Shown here piece by piece: positions 1-10,310 of a DNA stretch of 37,395 nt. A program made the translations under genes and the position numbers. The DNA is taken from the NCBI GenBank assembly GCA_023807065.1, contig JAJJLU010003697.1:1-37395 (forward strand), given 5' to 3'. This DNA comes from Isotricha intestinalis (taxonomy: Eukaryota > Ciliophora > Litostomatea > Vestibuliferida > Isotrichidae). Below the pieces are notes generated by a model that was not told the DNA's origin, did no database searches, and saw only the letters and a list, made by a program, of their open reading frames with translations. Every line of letters begins with the position of its first letter. Within the stretch, counting starts at the first letter, position 1.

Positions 1-429
1 AGGAGAGTAAAAATATTATATAAATTAAAAGATAGATAATATTGATATAATTAATTATTTAATAGAAAAAATACAAAGATTTGCATATGAAAATAAAATA
101 GTTTGTCATAATAGTGATATTTTTATATGTTATAAATGAAACAAAGCCAAAAAAACATATAACATATAAAAAAATAATATCCAAATAATAATTAAAGTTC
201 ATTAATAAAATCATATATTGGTAAAATTTATTAAATAAAAACAATTTACAGATATAATTTGTTTTAATTCACATTTTATAACTTTTATCCTTAATTAAAA
301 AAAATAAATTAAACCATATATTTTTTCAGTTTTTTTCATTTTTTATTACTTTTTTATGCATTATTTAATAATTACCTATTTATTTTTTATTAGATATACA
401 TATAATTTAATATATTCAGATAATATATA
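1..429. other. AT-rich spacer, no gene seen
   Basis: This stretch is extremely AT-rich. Its short open frames translate to low-complexity Phe/Ile/Tyr/Asn strings with no recognisable motif. I see no RNA gene, no telomeric repeat and no convincing coding segment. Confidence 0.5.
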
Positions 430-1750
430 AAATAAAAGTTGAATTTAATTTAAAATGAGAACAAACAGTTCTCAAATTAAAAAAAATTTTTTTACAAGGA
501 GTTGAAAATGATATAACAAATTTCAAAGTCTCTTTAATAAATATATTAAAAAATTCTGACTCAAATAAATAAAATGATAATATTACATCTGACAATTCAA
601 ATATGAATTTAATTGAATTAATAAATTCATTAAAAGAAAAAAACTCAGTATATGAAAAAGACATTGAAAGTGTAATAGATGAAAAATTAGAAATGCAAAT
701 AGAAATTAATAATTTAAAGCTTAGTAAAATTAAATCAAATAAAAATAAATTAAATATCCTAATTTAACTAAAAATATTGAATTTAATACCCAATTAAAAA
801 AACAAAATGAAGATATGAAAAATGGAATTGATAAATTAAATTCTATGATAGAAAAACAAAATCGTAAAAGAAAATTTATTCAATTGATAATAATAAAAAT
901 AATGATAATGATAATATTATTAATACTAAATGTCTAAATTGTGAAAAAAAAAATGAAGAGTTAAAAAAATTAACAAATGAAAAAATAGATATTATACATG
1001 CAATAAATGAATTAAAAAAACAATTAGAAACTTTAAAATCCAATAAAAAAAAAGGAAAAATATAAAAATGAAAGAAAAAATAATTTAAAATGAATCACTT
1101 CCAAATATTGAACATTATTTTATTTTAAATAATAAATTTCAATTAGTATTTAAAAATAGGAATTTATGGCATATGAAAAGATGTAATAAATTTCAAGAAT
1201 TTAAAGAAAAAAATAAAAATATTTATAAATCTTTTGATGAAATATTAAAAGCTTTTGTTGATTCTTATGAAAATAAAAATCAAGAAGAAAGTGTTGAATT
1301 ACTAATTAATAATAATTATAATAATGATAATGATATAAACAACAATAATATTCATAAAAATATGAAAATATTCTCAGAAAAAAGAAAGTAATCCTAATTT
1401 TAATACATATGAAAATAAAAATAATAAAAATTTTAAAGAAGATACTTCCTTATCATTTTCAGATATTCAAATTAAAAATATTGTCTATTTATCATTTTTT
1501 ATTTCATATTTTTCTATTTGAAATAAATATATAAATAATTATTAAAATATATATATTTACTATTGGAAATAATATATTATTAAGATATAAAAAATTCAAT
1601 TAAACAATAATATCATAATAATATCAAATTTTGGAATAATATTCATCAATTACTTTTTTTTGGTTTCCTATATAATAGGATTTATAATTATTAAAAATGC
1701 TGGATTTATGATATTCTCAGGTTATTTTTTAAGAATGAAATAATTATGTT
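430..1750 (+). pseudogene. Decayed coiled-coil protein gene, possibly with a C-terminal TM part
   Basis: The plus strand has codon-like, Lys/Glu/Asn-rich sequence that can be followed only by changing frame several times. An early segment (about 499-570) is interrupted by TAA. A segment from 603 reads MNLIELINSLKEKNS and ends near 765, where a one-base shift continues it as YPNLTKNIEF. Further shifts fall near 880 and 1055. The longest intact piece (1173-1391) starts MKRCNKFQEFKEKN and is followed in another frame by SNPNFNTYENKNNK and then hydrophobic residues (about 1480-1750). None of the breaks has the GTAAG...AG form of the short introns seen elsewhere in the window, so disabling mutation fits better than splicing. 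The residues suggest a charged coiled-coil protein with a membrane-associated tail. The family is not recognisable. Confidence 0.6.
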
Positions 1751-1808
1751 TTTTGGTTTAATTTGTTTTTTTTATAAATATGCTATTTGATTATATATAT
1801 TTCATTTA

Positions 1809-3314
1809 TCAAACGCAATAATCTTCATTTTGAAACATTTCAAAAATTTTATTAATATTTTCATCTATATTATTAGCATCAAAAGTACTTATTTCATTTG
1901 TTTTATTACTAAAATTTTTTATGAAATTAAATAATATTTCATCTTGTTCATAAAAAATGGATTTTTCATTGATTATATATTTAATAATATGACTATTAAT
2001 TCCAATATATTCTTTATTAATAGAAAATAATTTAAGCCCATTATATAGTTCAATTCCCCATTCAACTCTACCTGAAAAAAAGTATAAAATTCTAAAATTT
2101 TTTCCTTTTCCATTTTTTAATATCTTTAATATATAATCAAATAAATCACCTAATGTCCTTTTTCCTTCAGTAAAGATTTTTATTTTTTCTAATTTACAAA
2201 ATTGAAAATGTCTTTCATCAATATCTTCTGAATTAAATGATAATAAGTGTATTTTTTCTTTATCATTATATCCTAATTTTTTTAAAGAATTATATAATAA
2301 ATTATTCAATAAAGGATCAATATATTTTTCCATATCTTCTGAAGCATCTACTATTAATATAATTTCAGGATTTGATGTTGCTTTTGTTTTTAATAATCCA
2401 ATTTTTAAATTTGATATTTGTTCATTTGTTTCTGGTTCATATAAAAAAATATTTTCATTTATTTCATCATCTCTTTTTTTATTATTAATTATATTTTCAT
2501 CAATTAATTCTTGAGTTCCCGCATTACTAAGATCAAATTCTTTTAAAGTATCATAATTATTGATTGAATTTTGTTTTTTATTTTTAGTCTCTTTAATCAT
2601 TTTTTCTTCAAAATTATTTTTTGATTTTATATTTAAATTGAAATCAATATTTATTGGTGTTTCTTCTTTTTTGATATCAAAATTACATATTTCTTCATCA
2701 TCATCCTTATTTTTTTTTTTAATTTTTTTATAACGATGAGATGATTTGTTTCTTTTTTTTATTTCATCACAAGCAAATTTGAAAGGATTCATAATTTCAT
2801 TTTTTTTATATAGATGATCTCTTGCACTTTTATATCCTGTGATGATGTGTTTGCTCTTACATGTATCCTTTTTTAACTTTTCTTTATTATTATTATTTTT
2901 AACTGTGTTATTATTATTTATCTTTTTTTTATTTGTATCATGTAGAATTTCTTTTATATTCTTTTTATCTTTACTTTCATTGTCATTCATTTGTTTTTCC
3001 TCTTTATGATGAATTTCATTAGAAATATTTGTATTACCTTTAATATAACTATTTTCTTTATTTTTAATATTATTTTTATTTTTATCTTTTTCATTTGTTT
3101 GTTCTTTTATAATATTTGTCTTTTTTTCTTTTTGTATACATATTTTATTAATACTTTTCGATTTTCTTCTATTATTCATTAATCTTATTGGAGAAAATAA
3201 ATTACTAGTTTTCATGGGGGTATTTATGATACCTTCTTCATTTGGGGTTAAATTTTCTTCGGATAAAGATAATGAATTATGGATTATTGGAAATTCTTGA
3301 TTATTTAAGGTCAT
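1809..3314 (-). CDS. Low-complexity protein with C-terminal von Willebrand A-like domain
   Basis: This is a 501-aa protein. Residues 1 to about 310 are Lys/Asn/Glu-rich and probably disordered, with basic patches such as NNRRKSKS. From about 315 the sequence becomes globular: PEIILIVDASEDMEKYIDPL, then an alternating strand/helix pattern with EKIHLLSFNSED and FRILYFFSGRVEWG. That is the layout of a vWA (Rossmann-like) domain. The MIDAS signature DxSxS is only partly kept (DASED: Asp and the first Ser present, second Ser replaced by Asp), so metal binding may be weakened. vWA domains generally mediate protein-protein contacts; the partner is unknown. The first ATG after the upstream stop is used, and the gene ends in TGA. 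The vWA call rests on pattern, not on close identity. Confidence 0.65.
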   Translation of the reverse strand: MTLNNQEFPIIHNSLSLSEENLTPNEEGIINTPMKTSNLFSPIRLMNNRRKSKSINKICIQKEKKTNIIKEQTNEKDKNKNNIKNKENSYIKGNTNISNEIHHKEEKQMNDNESKDKKNIKEILHDTNKKKINNNNTVKNNNNKEKLKKDTCKSKHIITGYKSARDHLYKKNEIMNPFKFACDEIKKRNKSSHRYKKIKKKNKDDDEEICNFDIKKEETPINIDFNLNIKSKNNFEEKMIKETKNKKQNSINNYDTLKEFDLSNAGTQELIDENIINNKKRDDEINENIFLYEPETNEQISNLKIGLLKTKATSNPEIILIVDASEDMEKYIDPLLNNLLYNSLKKLGYNDKEKIHLLSFNSEDIDERHFQFCKLEKIKIFTEGKRTLGDLFDYILKILKNGKGKNFRILYFFSGRVEWGIELYNGLKLFSINKEYIGINSHIIKYIINEKSIFYEQDEILFNFIKNFSNKTNEISTFDANNIDENINKIFEMFQNEDYCV

Positions 3315-3881
3315 TAAATAATATTGAAATATAATTCAATTTTTTATTTAATTTAAAAGAAATAAATAAATTAAAAAGAAATCTATTTAAATTAAATATT
3401 TATAAATATATCTTATATAGAAATATATTTTTTACATCCTATTAGCTTCCCAAATGGAGGATAAAATTATTTATACAATAAAATAAAAAAATATATATTA
3501 ATATAAAAATCAAAAAATAATTTAATAAAATGATTTAATGATAATTTTTTAGATTTTTAATTTGATTATATGTATTATTTTCTTCATATAAATGTGTTTT
3601 AAAAAAAAATGAAATTGAATATATAGATAGGACTTTTTTTTCTTTGAAATTAAATGGATTGAATTTATTATTAATATGTTGAAGAAACAATATTTTTGAA
3701 ACAAAAATCATTGATATAAATCTAAAACAAAGAAGATAATATTTATTGATAAGTCATTAATTATATTTTTTTAAAATGAAAAATTTAAAATATGAAAAAA
3801 TAAATCTTAATTATTTTACTTTTATATTAATAGTTTTCTTGAATATATCAGTTAATTTATTATATATAATAAATTAAATAA
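3315..3881. other. Intergenic spacer between two minus-strand genes
   Basis: The spacer is AT-rich. It holds one very short plus-strand frame at about 3776-3877 (33 codons, starting MKNLKYEKINLNYF and hydrophobic toward its end), but there is no support that it is a gene. It should contain the promoter of the vWA-like gene's downstream neighbour and the terminator of the upstream one; no specific motif is recognisable. Confidence 0.4.
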
Positions 3882-5045
3882 TTAAACCATAAAGCTTTTT
3901 TCTTCCTCAGAATCTATTGCTGGATTCAATAAATTTTTTCTTATTTCGTTAACTTCTATTTCTCCTCTAATTCTTACTTCTTTTGCAGTATTTACGTTTA
4001 ATCCCCAAAAATTACAAATAATGATTTCATTGAAAATTAAACATGAAAAAAATATTAATATATTTCCTGTTATATCCAGAAGAAGGTCAAAAATTGTTAG
4101 ATTTTGTTCTTTATTAATATTTTTTATCCAATGGTACATATTTTCTAATGAATTACTTATAATTCTAGTATTAGGAGAATAATAAAAAATTGTTAACATA
4201 ATATTAATATTTATCCCTAAACTAAATATTAAAATAAATAGAACATTTATAAAGCAATAATATTTATTACTTTTAAAAATTAAAATAAAATTATCAACAG
4301 CATCATAAATATTTAAATTTTTAATTTTTAAAAAATTGAGAAGAATAATACTTATAAAAAAAACAACTAATCCACAAAATCCTTCATAAAAAACCAATTT
4401 AAAAGGTGAAAGAAATTGTTGCTCCATTAAATATTTTTCATTAACTTCTTGTAACCCATCTAAAATAAAACAAATTAATATTAAAATATAGTCTATTAAT
4501 TCATAATCAGAATAATAATGAAATAATATTATTATCCCAATAGAAGTAAGTATCATACTAAAATAATGATGTTGATAAAAAGAATAATTTATAATTAATT
4601 TGCAGAAAATTCCATTGAAAAAAATTTGAAAAATACTTCCAAAATCTACAATACTTTCTTTTTGACCAAAATAACAAAGGAAAAAAAACATTGTAAAGGT
4701 ATCAGTAATTGCATTCCAAGTTAATATTAAAATTACTTTAAAGGTATTTTTTTTTTTTTTTACAGGACTTATAACAGGTTGAATTTCTGTAGAATTTAAT
4801 AAATTCGTGTTATCTTTTTTTATAAATTTTTTTTTTGAAATATATACGAAAATAATGCTAAATAAGTCTCCTAAATAAACTAATGGAATATTTAATATTG
4901 TTATATTTTGTGAATTTTCAATCTCAGGAGTTTTAATCGTTATCACATTATTCCTAAAATGAGTTCTTATAATATATAAAATTGGAACAATTAAAGGAAA
5001 TATTATTGATAAAGAAATAGAACCGAAGGAAAACAATTTAAACAT
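3882..5045 (-). CDS. Multi-spanning DMT/SLC35F-like transporter
   Basis: This is a polytopic membrane protein with about nine or ten hydrophobic segments. Examples are FGSISLSIIFPLIVPILYII near the N-terminus, MILTSIGIIILFHYY, and LILICFILDGLQEVNEKYLM in the middle. The size (387 aa), the helix density and the GLQEVNEKYLM-type segment resemble the drug/metabolite transporter superfamily, especially SLC35/nucleotide-sugar or SLC35F-like carriers. The substrate cannot be read from the sequence. The frame stays open upstream to about 5159, but it has no ATG there (only a TTG at 5144), so I start at the ATG at 5045, immediately before the first TM segment. The C-terminus is hydrophilic and acidic (NPAIDSEEEKSFMV), which fits a cytosolic tail. 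It lies divergent from the SAPS gene. Confidence 0.65.
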   Translation of the reverse strand: MFKLFSFGSISLSIIFPLIVPILYIIRTHFRNNVITIKTPEIENSQNITILNIPLVYLGDLFSIIFVYISKKKFIKKDNTNLLNSTEIQPVISPVKKKKNTFKVILILTWNAITDTFTMFFFLCYFGQKESIVDFGSIFQIFFNGIFCKLIINYSFYQHHYFSMILTSIGIIILFHYYSDYELIDYILILICFILDGLQEVNEKYLMEQQFLSPFKLVFYEGFCGLVVFFISIILLNFLKIKNLNIYDAVDNFILIFKSNKYYCFINVLFILIFSLGININIMLTIFYYSPNTRIISNSLENMYHWIKNINKEQNLTIFDLLLDITGNILIFFSCLIFNEIIICNFWGLNVNTAKEVRIRGEIEVNEIRKNLLNPAIDSEEEKSFMV

Positions 5046-5346
5046 TTTTATAATAAAAATTTTATAGTTTTTCTTTATTATTTTATAACAAATAAAATAT
5101 TGGGAAATATTTTTTATTATATCTTTAAGAAATATTTTTTTCAAATAAATATTGTGGATTTATTTCCTAATCAATAATTTTAAGAATATCTTAAAAATTT
5201 TACTCAAAACATTTCAAATTTGAATACAAATTTAAATAACATTTCAAATAAATAATTTAGAAAAATCAAAATAAAAAAATAATCAAATTAAAAAAAAAAT
5301 AAAATCCAATAAATAAAATTTAATATTATAAAAAAAGGAAGGAGCA
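5046..5346. promoter_or_regulatory. Shared divergent upstream region of transporter and SAPS gene
   Basis: About 300 bp separate the start of the minus-strand transporter from the first ATG of the plus-strand SAPS gene, so both promoters must lie here. The region is nearly pure A/T. I cannot pick out a TATA element or any other specific site against that background. Confidence 0.4.
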
Positions 5347-7933
5347 ATGTTCTTTAGCTCATAGTAAGAATATAAATAATATAAAAAAGTAATTTTATGA
5401 AAGCATTGGATTTAGATCCAATATTAGAAAAAAAAAATGAAGGAACATTAACAGTAATAGATCTTTTAGATTCAAATGATGCAGTAACAGATTTAAAATC
5501 AGGACAATCACAATTATCTGATGTGTAAGATAAATCATTTAAATTTAAATTAGTATTAATGTTAAAATTATTAAAGAATTAATTGATTATTGTACTAAAA
5601 TGCCTTCTGAAGATACTCCTACTATTGGACATAAATATCCTTTTAATGCTTGCGAAATTTTATGCTCTGCTAATGGATTAAATATAAATAAATTAATGAG
5701 TCTAAAAAAAGAAGTTAAAGTTGAGGAAAATAAGGATAATGAAGAGAAAAATGAAAATAAAGAAAATGATGAAAATTTAAACGACGTTGATAATTTAAAT
5801 GATGATATAAAGGATTTTGAAGAAAAAAAAGAAGATGTAGAAGAAAAAAAAGATGAAAATGCAGAAGAAAAAAATGAAAATGCAGAAGAAAAAAAAGAAG
5901 AAAATGAAGTAGAAAAAAAAGAAGAAAATGTAGAAGACAAAAAAGAAAATGAAGAAGACAAAAAAGAAAATGAAGAAGAAAAAAAAGAAAATGTAGAAGA
6001 AAAAAAAGAAGAAAATGTAGAAGAAAAAAAAGTAAATGGAGAAGAAAAAAATGAAAATGCAGAAGAAAAAAAAGAAACTGAAGAAGAAAAAAAGGAAGAA
6101 AATGAAAAAGAAAAAAAAGAAGAAAATGAAGAAGAAAAAAAAGAAGATGATGAGATTGGTATAGTACACAATATATTTGATTATTTATTCAAATTTTTAG
6201 ATATTGCTCCCTCAGAAGATAATTACGTTTTAATGGGTTATTTTGCAAAATTAGTTAACAATTTATTAAAAGATAAACCAGAAATTTTATTAGGATATAT
6301 TTTTAATAAAAAACCAGAAATAATTCAAAAAATGATTATTCATATAAATAGAAAAGCAATAGGAAATACAATAGAAAATTTCATATTAAATTTAAATGAT
6401 GATATATTTTTATTATCAAATGATTATATAATTAAAATATGTAAATCCTTAATTGAAGGATTAAATAATGTTGAAACAGATGAAAGAGGAGTTGAAGTTA
6501 TTTGTGATTTATTAATTAATTCAATGGTAACTTCATCAAAAAATAATTTGAGTTTATTTTTAAATGCAGAAGGTTTAATGGAAAAATTGGAAGAAATTAT
6601 AGAAAAATTTATGAATGAAAAAAAAGATGATAAAGTAACTTATTTATTAAAGTTACTTATCAAAATAAACGATACTTTACTTAAGGATTTCGAGAATAAA
6701 GTTACTAAGAATTTTACTTTTGATGAAACTGAAAATGAAATTATTAATATAATAAGAAGTATTGATAGAGGAGGAAGTGCTTATGATGCTTTAACAAATA
6801 AATCTGATTTTTCAGGAGTTGGAACTAGTTTTTTAAAAAAAAATCCTGAAAGATTAATCAAATTAATTGATAAAAATATGGAAATTATTATTAATGATAT
6901 TATGAAAGATGATGAAGATAAAAAAGAAGAAGTTATTATTAATGTTTTCTCTGATAAAAAAACTAAAAAATTTGGAGTTAAATCTTTGTATGAATGGGAA
7001 TTATTAAGGAGTACTTTAGATATTTATGTTAATTTTTATGCTATTGATGAACAGAAAGATAATATTGATTTAAGTATTAAAAAAATTTCTGAAAGTAAAA
7101 TTTTTTCCAAATTCATTCAATTATACTTTTATTATACTATGAATAATATTTTTCAAAATAGAGTAAATGAAATTGTTTCAATTATTATTAATGAAAAAAC
7201 ACCAAGTCTTTTAGTTAAATCTCTTTTTGAAATTGAAGACGATTTTTCAAAAAATTTTATTTCTCTTTTAGTTAATAATATAATAAATAATCCTAAATTT
7301 TCATATGAACCTTCTAATCAAAAAATGAATTCAACTTTAATGGCAAATAATTGTGATTTACTTAATCAAATATCATCTTCAACTAATCCAATAATAATAG
7401 AATTATTAGGGAAAGATAAAAATATTAAATTTTTCATAGATGATTTCGCATCAAAGATCTCAACTAAATTTTCTGATAAATTATTATATTCTGATTTAGA
7501 AGAAAGTACATCAAAAGTAGATTTTATGAATCCATTATATGATAATTTTGAGAATAAACAAAATGATAAAGAAAACGAATCAAAATCATCAAAAAGATCA
7601 ATCAAAGAAGAAATAGATTTGCATTTCTTAATATATAATAAATTTTTAAATGGAGAAGATTATTCATCTTTATTAAAAGAAGAAGAAGAAGAAGAGGAAA
7701 AGAAAAAAGAAAATGAAGAAGAAGAAGAAGAAATTAATAAACAAGAAAAAGTTGATGAAGAAATTGAAGAAAGTCCTTTATTTGAAGCTAGAAATTCTGG
7801 AATACCATTTGAACCAGAAAATAATAATAATAATGAAGAAATTAGTGAAGAATATAATGATAATAATTTTTGGAAAGGAAGTTTAATTGATCAAAGCTCT
7901 GAAGATGAAATCCTTAAGGAATTAGAAATATAA
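5347..7933 (+). CDS. SAPS-domain (Sit4/PP6-associated) phosphatase regulatory subunit, two short introns
   Basis: The coding sequence is best read as join(5347..5363, 5390..5524, 5554..7933), 843 aa. It starts MFFSSYNFMKALDLDPILEK, like the MFW...LLDKE start of SAPS proteins. It continues with TVIDLLDSNDAVTDLKSGQ and KIIKELIDYCTKMPSEDT, then HKYPFNACEILCSANG, which is the conserved SAPS pattern (LIDYI...P, KYPF.A.EIL). SAPS proteins (yeast SAP185/190, human PPP6R1-3) are scaffolds of the Sit4/PP6 Ser/Thr phosphatase. A Glu/Lys repeat region (about 5740-6150) is inserted before the helical SAPS repeats (VLMGYFAKLVNNLLKDKPE and so on), and a second Glu-rich stretch lies near 7675-7740. Both introns fall exactly where they restore the family sequence, at phases 2 and 2. 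Family call sure; exact exon 1 slightly less so. Confidence 0.88.
5364..5389 (+). other. 26-nt spliceosomal intron 1 of the SAPS gene
   Basis: The sequence begins GTAAGAATAT and ends AAAAAAG. It contains in-frame stops. Removing it joins MFFSSY to NFMKALDLDP, giving a SAPS-like N-terminus. It is very short, as in ciliates. Confidence 0.75.
5525..5553 (+). other. 29-nt spliceosomal intron 2 of the SAPS gene
   Basis: The sequence begins GTAAGATAAATC and ends AAATTAG. Without removal the frame stops at once (GTG TAA). Removal joins GQSQLSDV to INVKIIKELIDYCTK in the SAPS consensus. It is a phase 2 intron. Confidence 0.88.
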
Positions 7934-8093
7934 TTTTATTTCTATTTGTCTTATTATTAAAATATTTTAATGATATTAAAAGTTAATTTTATTATTATGA
8001 ACAAACTTTTTTTTTTTTGTAAATTTTTATATTTTATCTTTTTTAATTATTTTTTTTTTATTCATTTTAATAAATTAGAATATAATAATAATT

Positions 8094-10013
8094 ATGTCTA
8101 AAATTGTTCAAAAGAAAAAAGAAAATTCTAATTTTATTATTGCAAATTATGAAAAAAACGGTGGCTTACATTTAGATTTTTCTCAAATAAAACATCAGAA
8201 TAATTCAATACCATCAAATTTTATAAATAGAAATAATAAAAAAAATATATCTCCAAATCCTTATTCAGGAAGAATAAAAAAAAAAATAGGAAATAATTCA
8301 TTTAATTTAACAACAAATTCAGCAAATATAAGTGTAAATAATTCAGTAAGAAAAAAAAAAGTAACTACTTCAAGAATAAAAACTTCATATTCTTCTTCTA
8401 AACAGAAAAATTTATCAAATAATCAATCATTAAATGATTCTAATATTTCAATTGTAAATAATAAAAAAAAATTAAATTTATCTTATTCAAGATCTCAAAC
8501 TCCTAATATTCCAAAAAATAATTCAAATAAATTAAACAAATCTTTAAGTTCAGGAGCTTCTCCAATGATAATAAATCAAAGAAAAAAAAGTAAAATTGGA
8601 AATAAAAGTTTATCACCTTTTATGATGAATATGAAAATAAAAAAAATAATATCTCCAAAAATAAATAATAATACTTATACACATTTAAATAATCATTCAA
8701 ATAATATAAATAATAATAGTTTAAATCACACATCGAATTTTTCAAATAAAAATTACTTTCAACCAAAAAATATATTTTCAGGTTTCAAAAGAAAAAAAAA
8801 TGATGATGAAAAAATAAAGAAATATTATTTAATGAATAACTCAGCAAATTTTATAAAACAAACTCAAAAAAATATAAATGTATCTCCATATAATATACCA
8901 AAAAATATATCAATGTTATATCAAGATAAAGAGACAATAACTTCTGAATCTATATTATCAAATCACATGAATAATATTCATAAAATAAATCAAATAGAAG
9001 AAAGGAAAAATTCAGAAAACCAGAAAATTCAAACACCTCAACCAATAAGTACAGAAAATCTATTAAATATATCAAATTCAATTCAAAATTCAATAACTCA
9101 AAATAAAATAATAAAAAATCCAAATAATATAAAAAAAATAAAATGTATGCATGATTTAAGTAAAACAGGAATGTCAGGAGATGAAAAAAAGGTAAATCAA
9201 GATACTTATTTTATATTTAAAAATTTTGGAAACTCTTTTGAAAACATATATATGGGAGTATGTGATGGACATGGATATTATGGTCATGAAGTCAGTGGAT
9301 ATATAAGAGAAAATTTACCCATGGATTTAAACCATATGATAAAAGCAAAAAAATTAAATTTACAAAAAGACGATTTATCAGAAACAATAATACAAGCATT
9401 TATAACAGAAAACAATAGTCTTCTTCGAAATAAAATGATAGATTCTAATTTATCAGGAACAACATGTATATCAGTAATATATACACCATTAAAATTAATA
9501 ATAGCAAATATAGGAGATTCACGTTGTATATTAGGTAAATTAAATAAAAATAATAAATGGGAATGTGAGAATTTAAGTAGAGATCATAAACCTACATTAC
9601 CAGAAGAAGCAGAAAGAATAAAAAAAAAAGGAGGAAGAATTCGTCCGATGAAAGATGAAGATGGTTCATATGTTGGACCTTTAAGAGTTTATATGAAAGA
9701 TAGAGATATGCCTGGTTTAGCTATGACTAGAAGCTTCGGAGATTATTTTGCTAGTACTGCTGGCACTATTTGTACACCTGAAATCACTGAACATTATTTC
9801 TCTCAAGATGATAAATTTATCATTCTTGCTAGTGATGGATTATTCGAATTCATTGATAGTGATGAAGTTGTTAGTATTGTAAAAGATTATTATTTAGGAA
9901 ATGATATTGTAGCTTGTTGTGAATTCTTGTATAAGGAAAGTTGCAGGAGGTGGATTCAAGAAGAGGAAGATACTATTGATGATATTACTATTATAGTTGT
10001 CTTCTTTGAATAA
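8094..10013 (+). CDS. PP2C-type Ser/Thr protein phosphatase with long Asn/Ser/Lys-rich N-terminus
   Basis: The protein has 639 aa. Residues 1 to about 350 are Asn/Ser/Lys-rich low complexity with many SPxP-like and RSQTP sites. The catalytic domain fills the C-terminal ~290 residues and shows the PPM motifs in order: NQDTYFIFKNFG, VCDGHGYYGHEVSGYI (metal-binding DGHG, Asp391), LSGTTCISVIYTP, ANIGDSRCILG, LSRDHKPTLPEEAERIKKKGG, LAMTRSFGDYFAS, FIILASDGLFEFIDSDEVV and the terminal DDITIIVVFF. The metal-ligand aspartates (CDG, SDG, DDIT) are all present, so it should be an active Mn/Mg-dependent phosphatase. The long N-terminal extension probably carries localisation or regulatory sites. It lies 160 bp downstream of the SAPS gene on the same strand. 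Substrates are unknown. Confidence 0.95.
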   Translation: MSKIVQKKKENSNFIIANYEKNGGLHLDFSQIKHQNNSIPSNFINRNNKKNISPNPYSGRIKKKIGNNSFNLTTNSANISVNNSVRKKKVTTSRIKTSYSSSKQKNLSNNQSLNDSNISIVNNKKKLNLSYSRSQTPNIPKNNSNKLNKSLSSGASPMIINQRKKSKIGNKSLSPFMMNMKIKKIISPKINNNTYTHLNNHSNNINNNSLNHTSNFSNKNYFQPKNIFSGFKRKKNDDEKIKKYYLMNNSANFIKQTQKNINVSPYNIPKNISMLYQDKETITSESILSNHMNNIHKINQIEERKNSENQKIQTPQPISTENLLNISNSIQNSITQNKIIKNPNNIKKIKCMHDLSKTGMSGDEKKVNQDTYFIFKNFGNSFENIYMGVCDGHGYYGHEVSGYIRENLPMDLNHMIKAKKLNLQKDDLSETIIQAFITENNSLLRNKMIDSNLSGTTCISVIYTPLKLIIANIGDSRCILGKLNKNNKWECENLSRDHKPTLPEEAERIKKKGGRIRPMKDEDGSYVGPLRVYMKDRDMPGLAMTRSFGDYFASTAGTICTPEITEHYFSQDDKFIILASDGLFEFIDSDEVVSIVKDYYLGNDIVACCEFLYKESCRRWIQEEEDTIDDITIIVVFFE

Positions 10014-10248
10014 CTAATTTTGGAACATTTTTGTTTTATGTAGTATTTTTTTTCAGTCTTTTTTTATTTGTTATTATTAATTAAATTTTAATAATTTTTT
10101 TTTAATTTTTAAAATATATTTAATTCAATGTTTTATATATTTTATTTTTTTGAAGAAGAAGAATTAATTATTTATTTATTTAAGGGATTTGATATTTAAT
10201 AATATTAAATAATTAATAAAATGATTTTATAATTATAAAAGAAAGAAA

Positions 10249-10276
10249 ATGTCATCAGAGGATCCTAAGTTAAATA

Positions 10277-10310
<34 letters not shown>

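Noticed and set aside
3882..5144. Transporter start at 5144
   Set aside because: That codon is TTG; the first in-frame ATG is at 5045, just ahead of the first TM segment.
5587..6171. Long minus-strand Ser/Phe-rich frames opposite the SAPS gene
   Set aside because: They are antisense readings of the GAA/AAA repeat; no function-bearing sequence, and the plus strand encodes a recognisable family.
5600..7933. SAPS gene starting at 5600
   Set aside because: The conserved N-terminal SAPS sequence lies upstream across two short introns; ATG 5600 is an internal Met.
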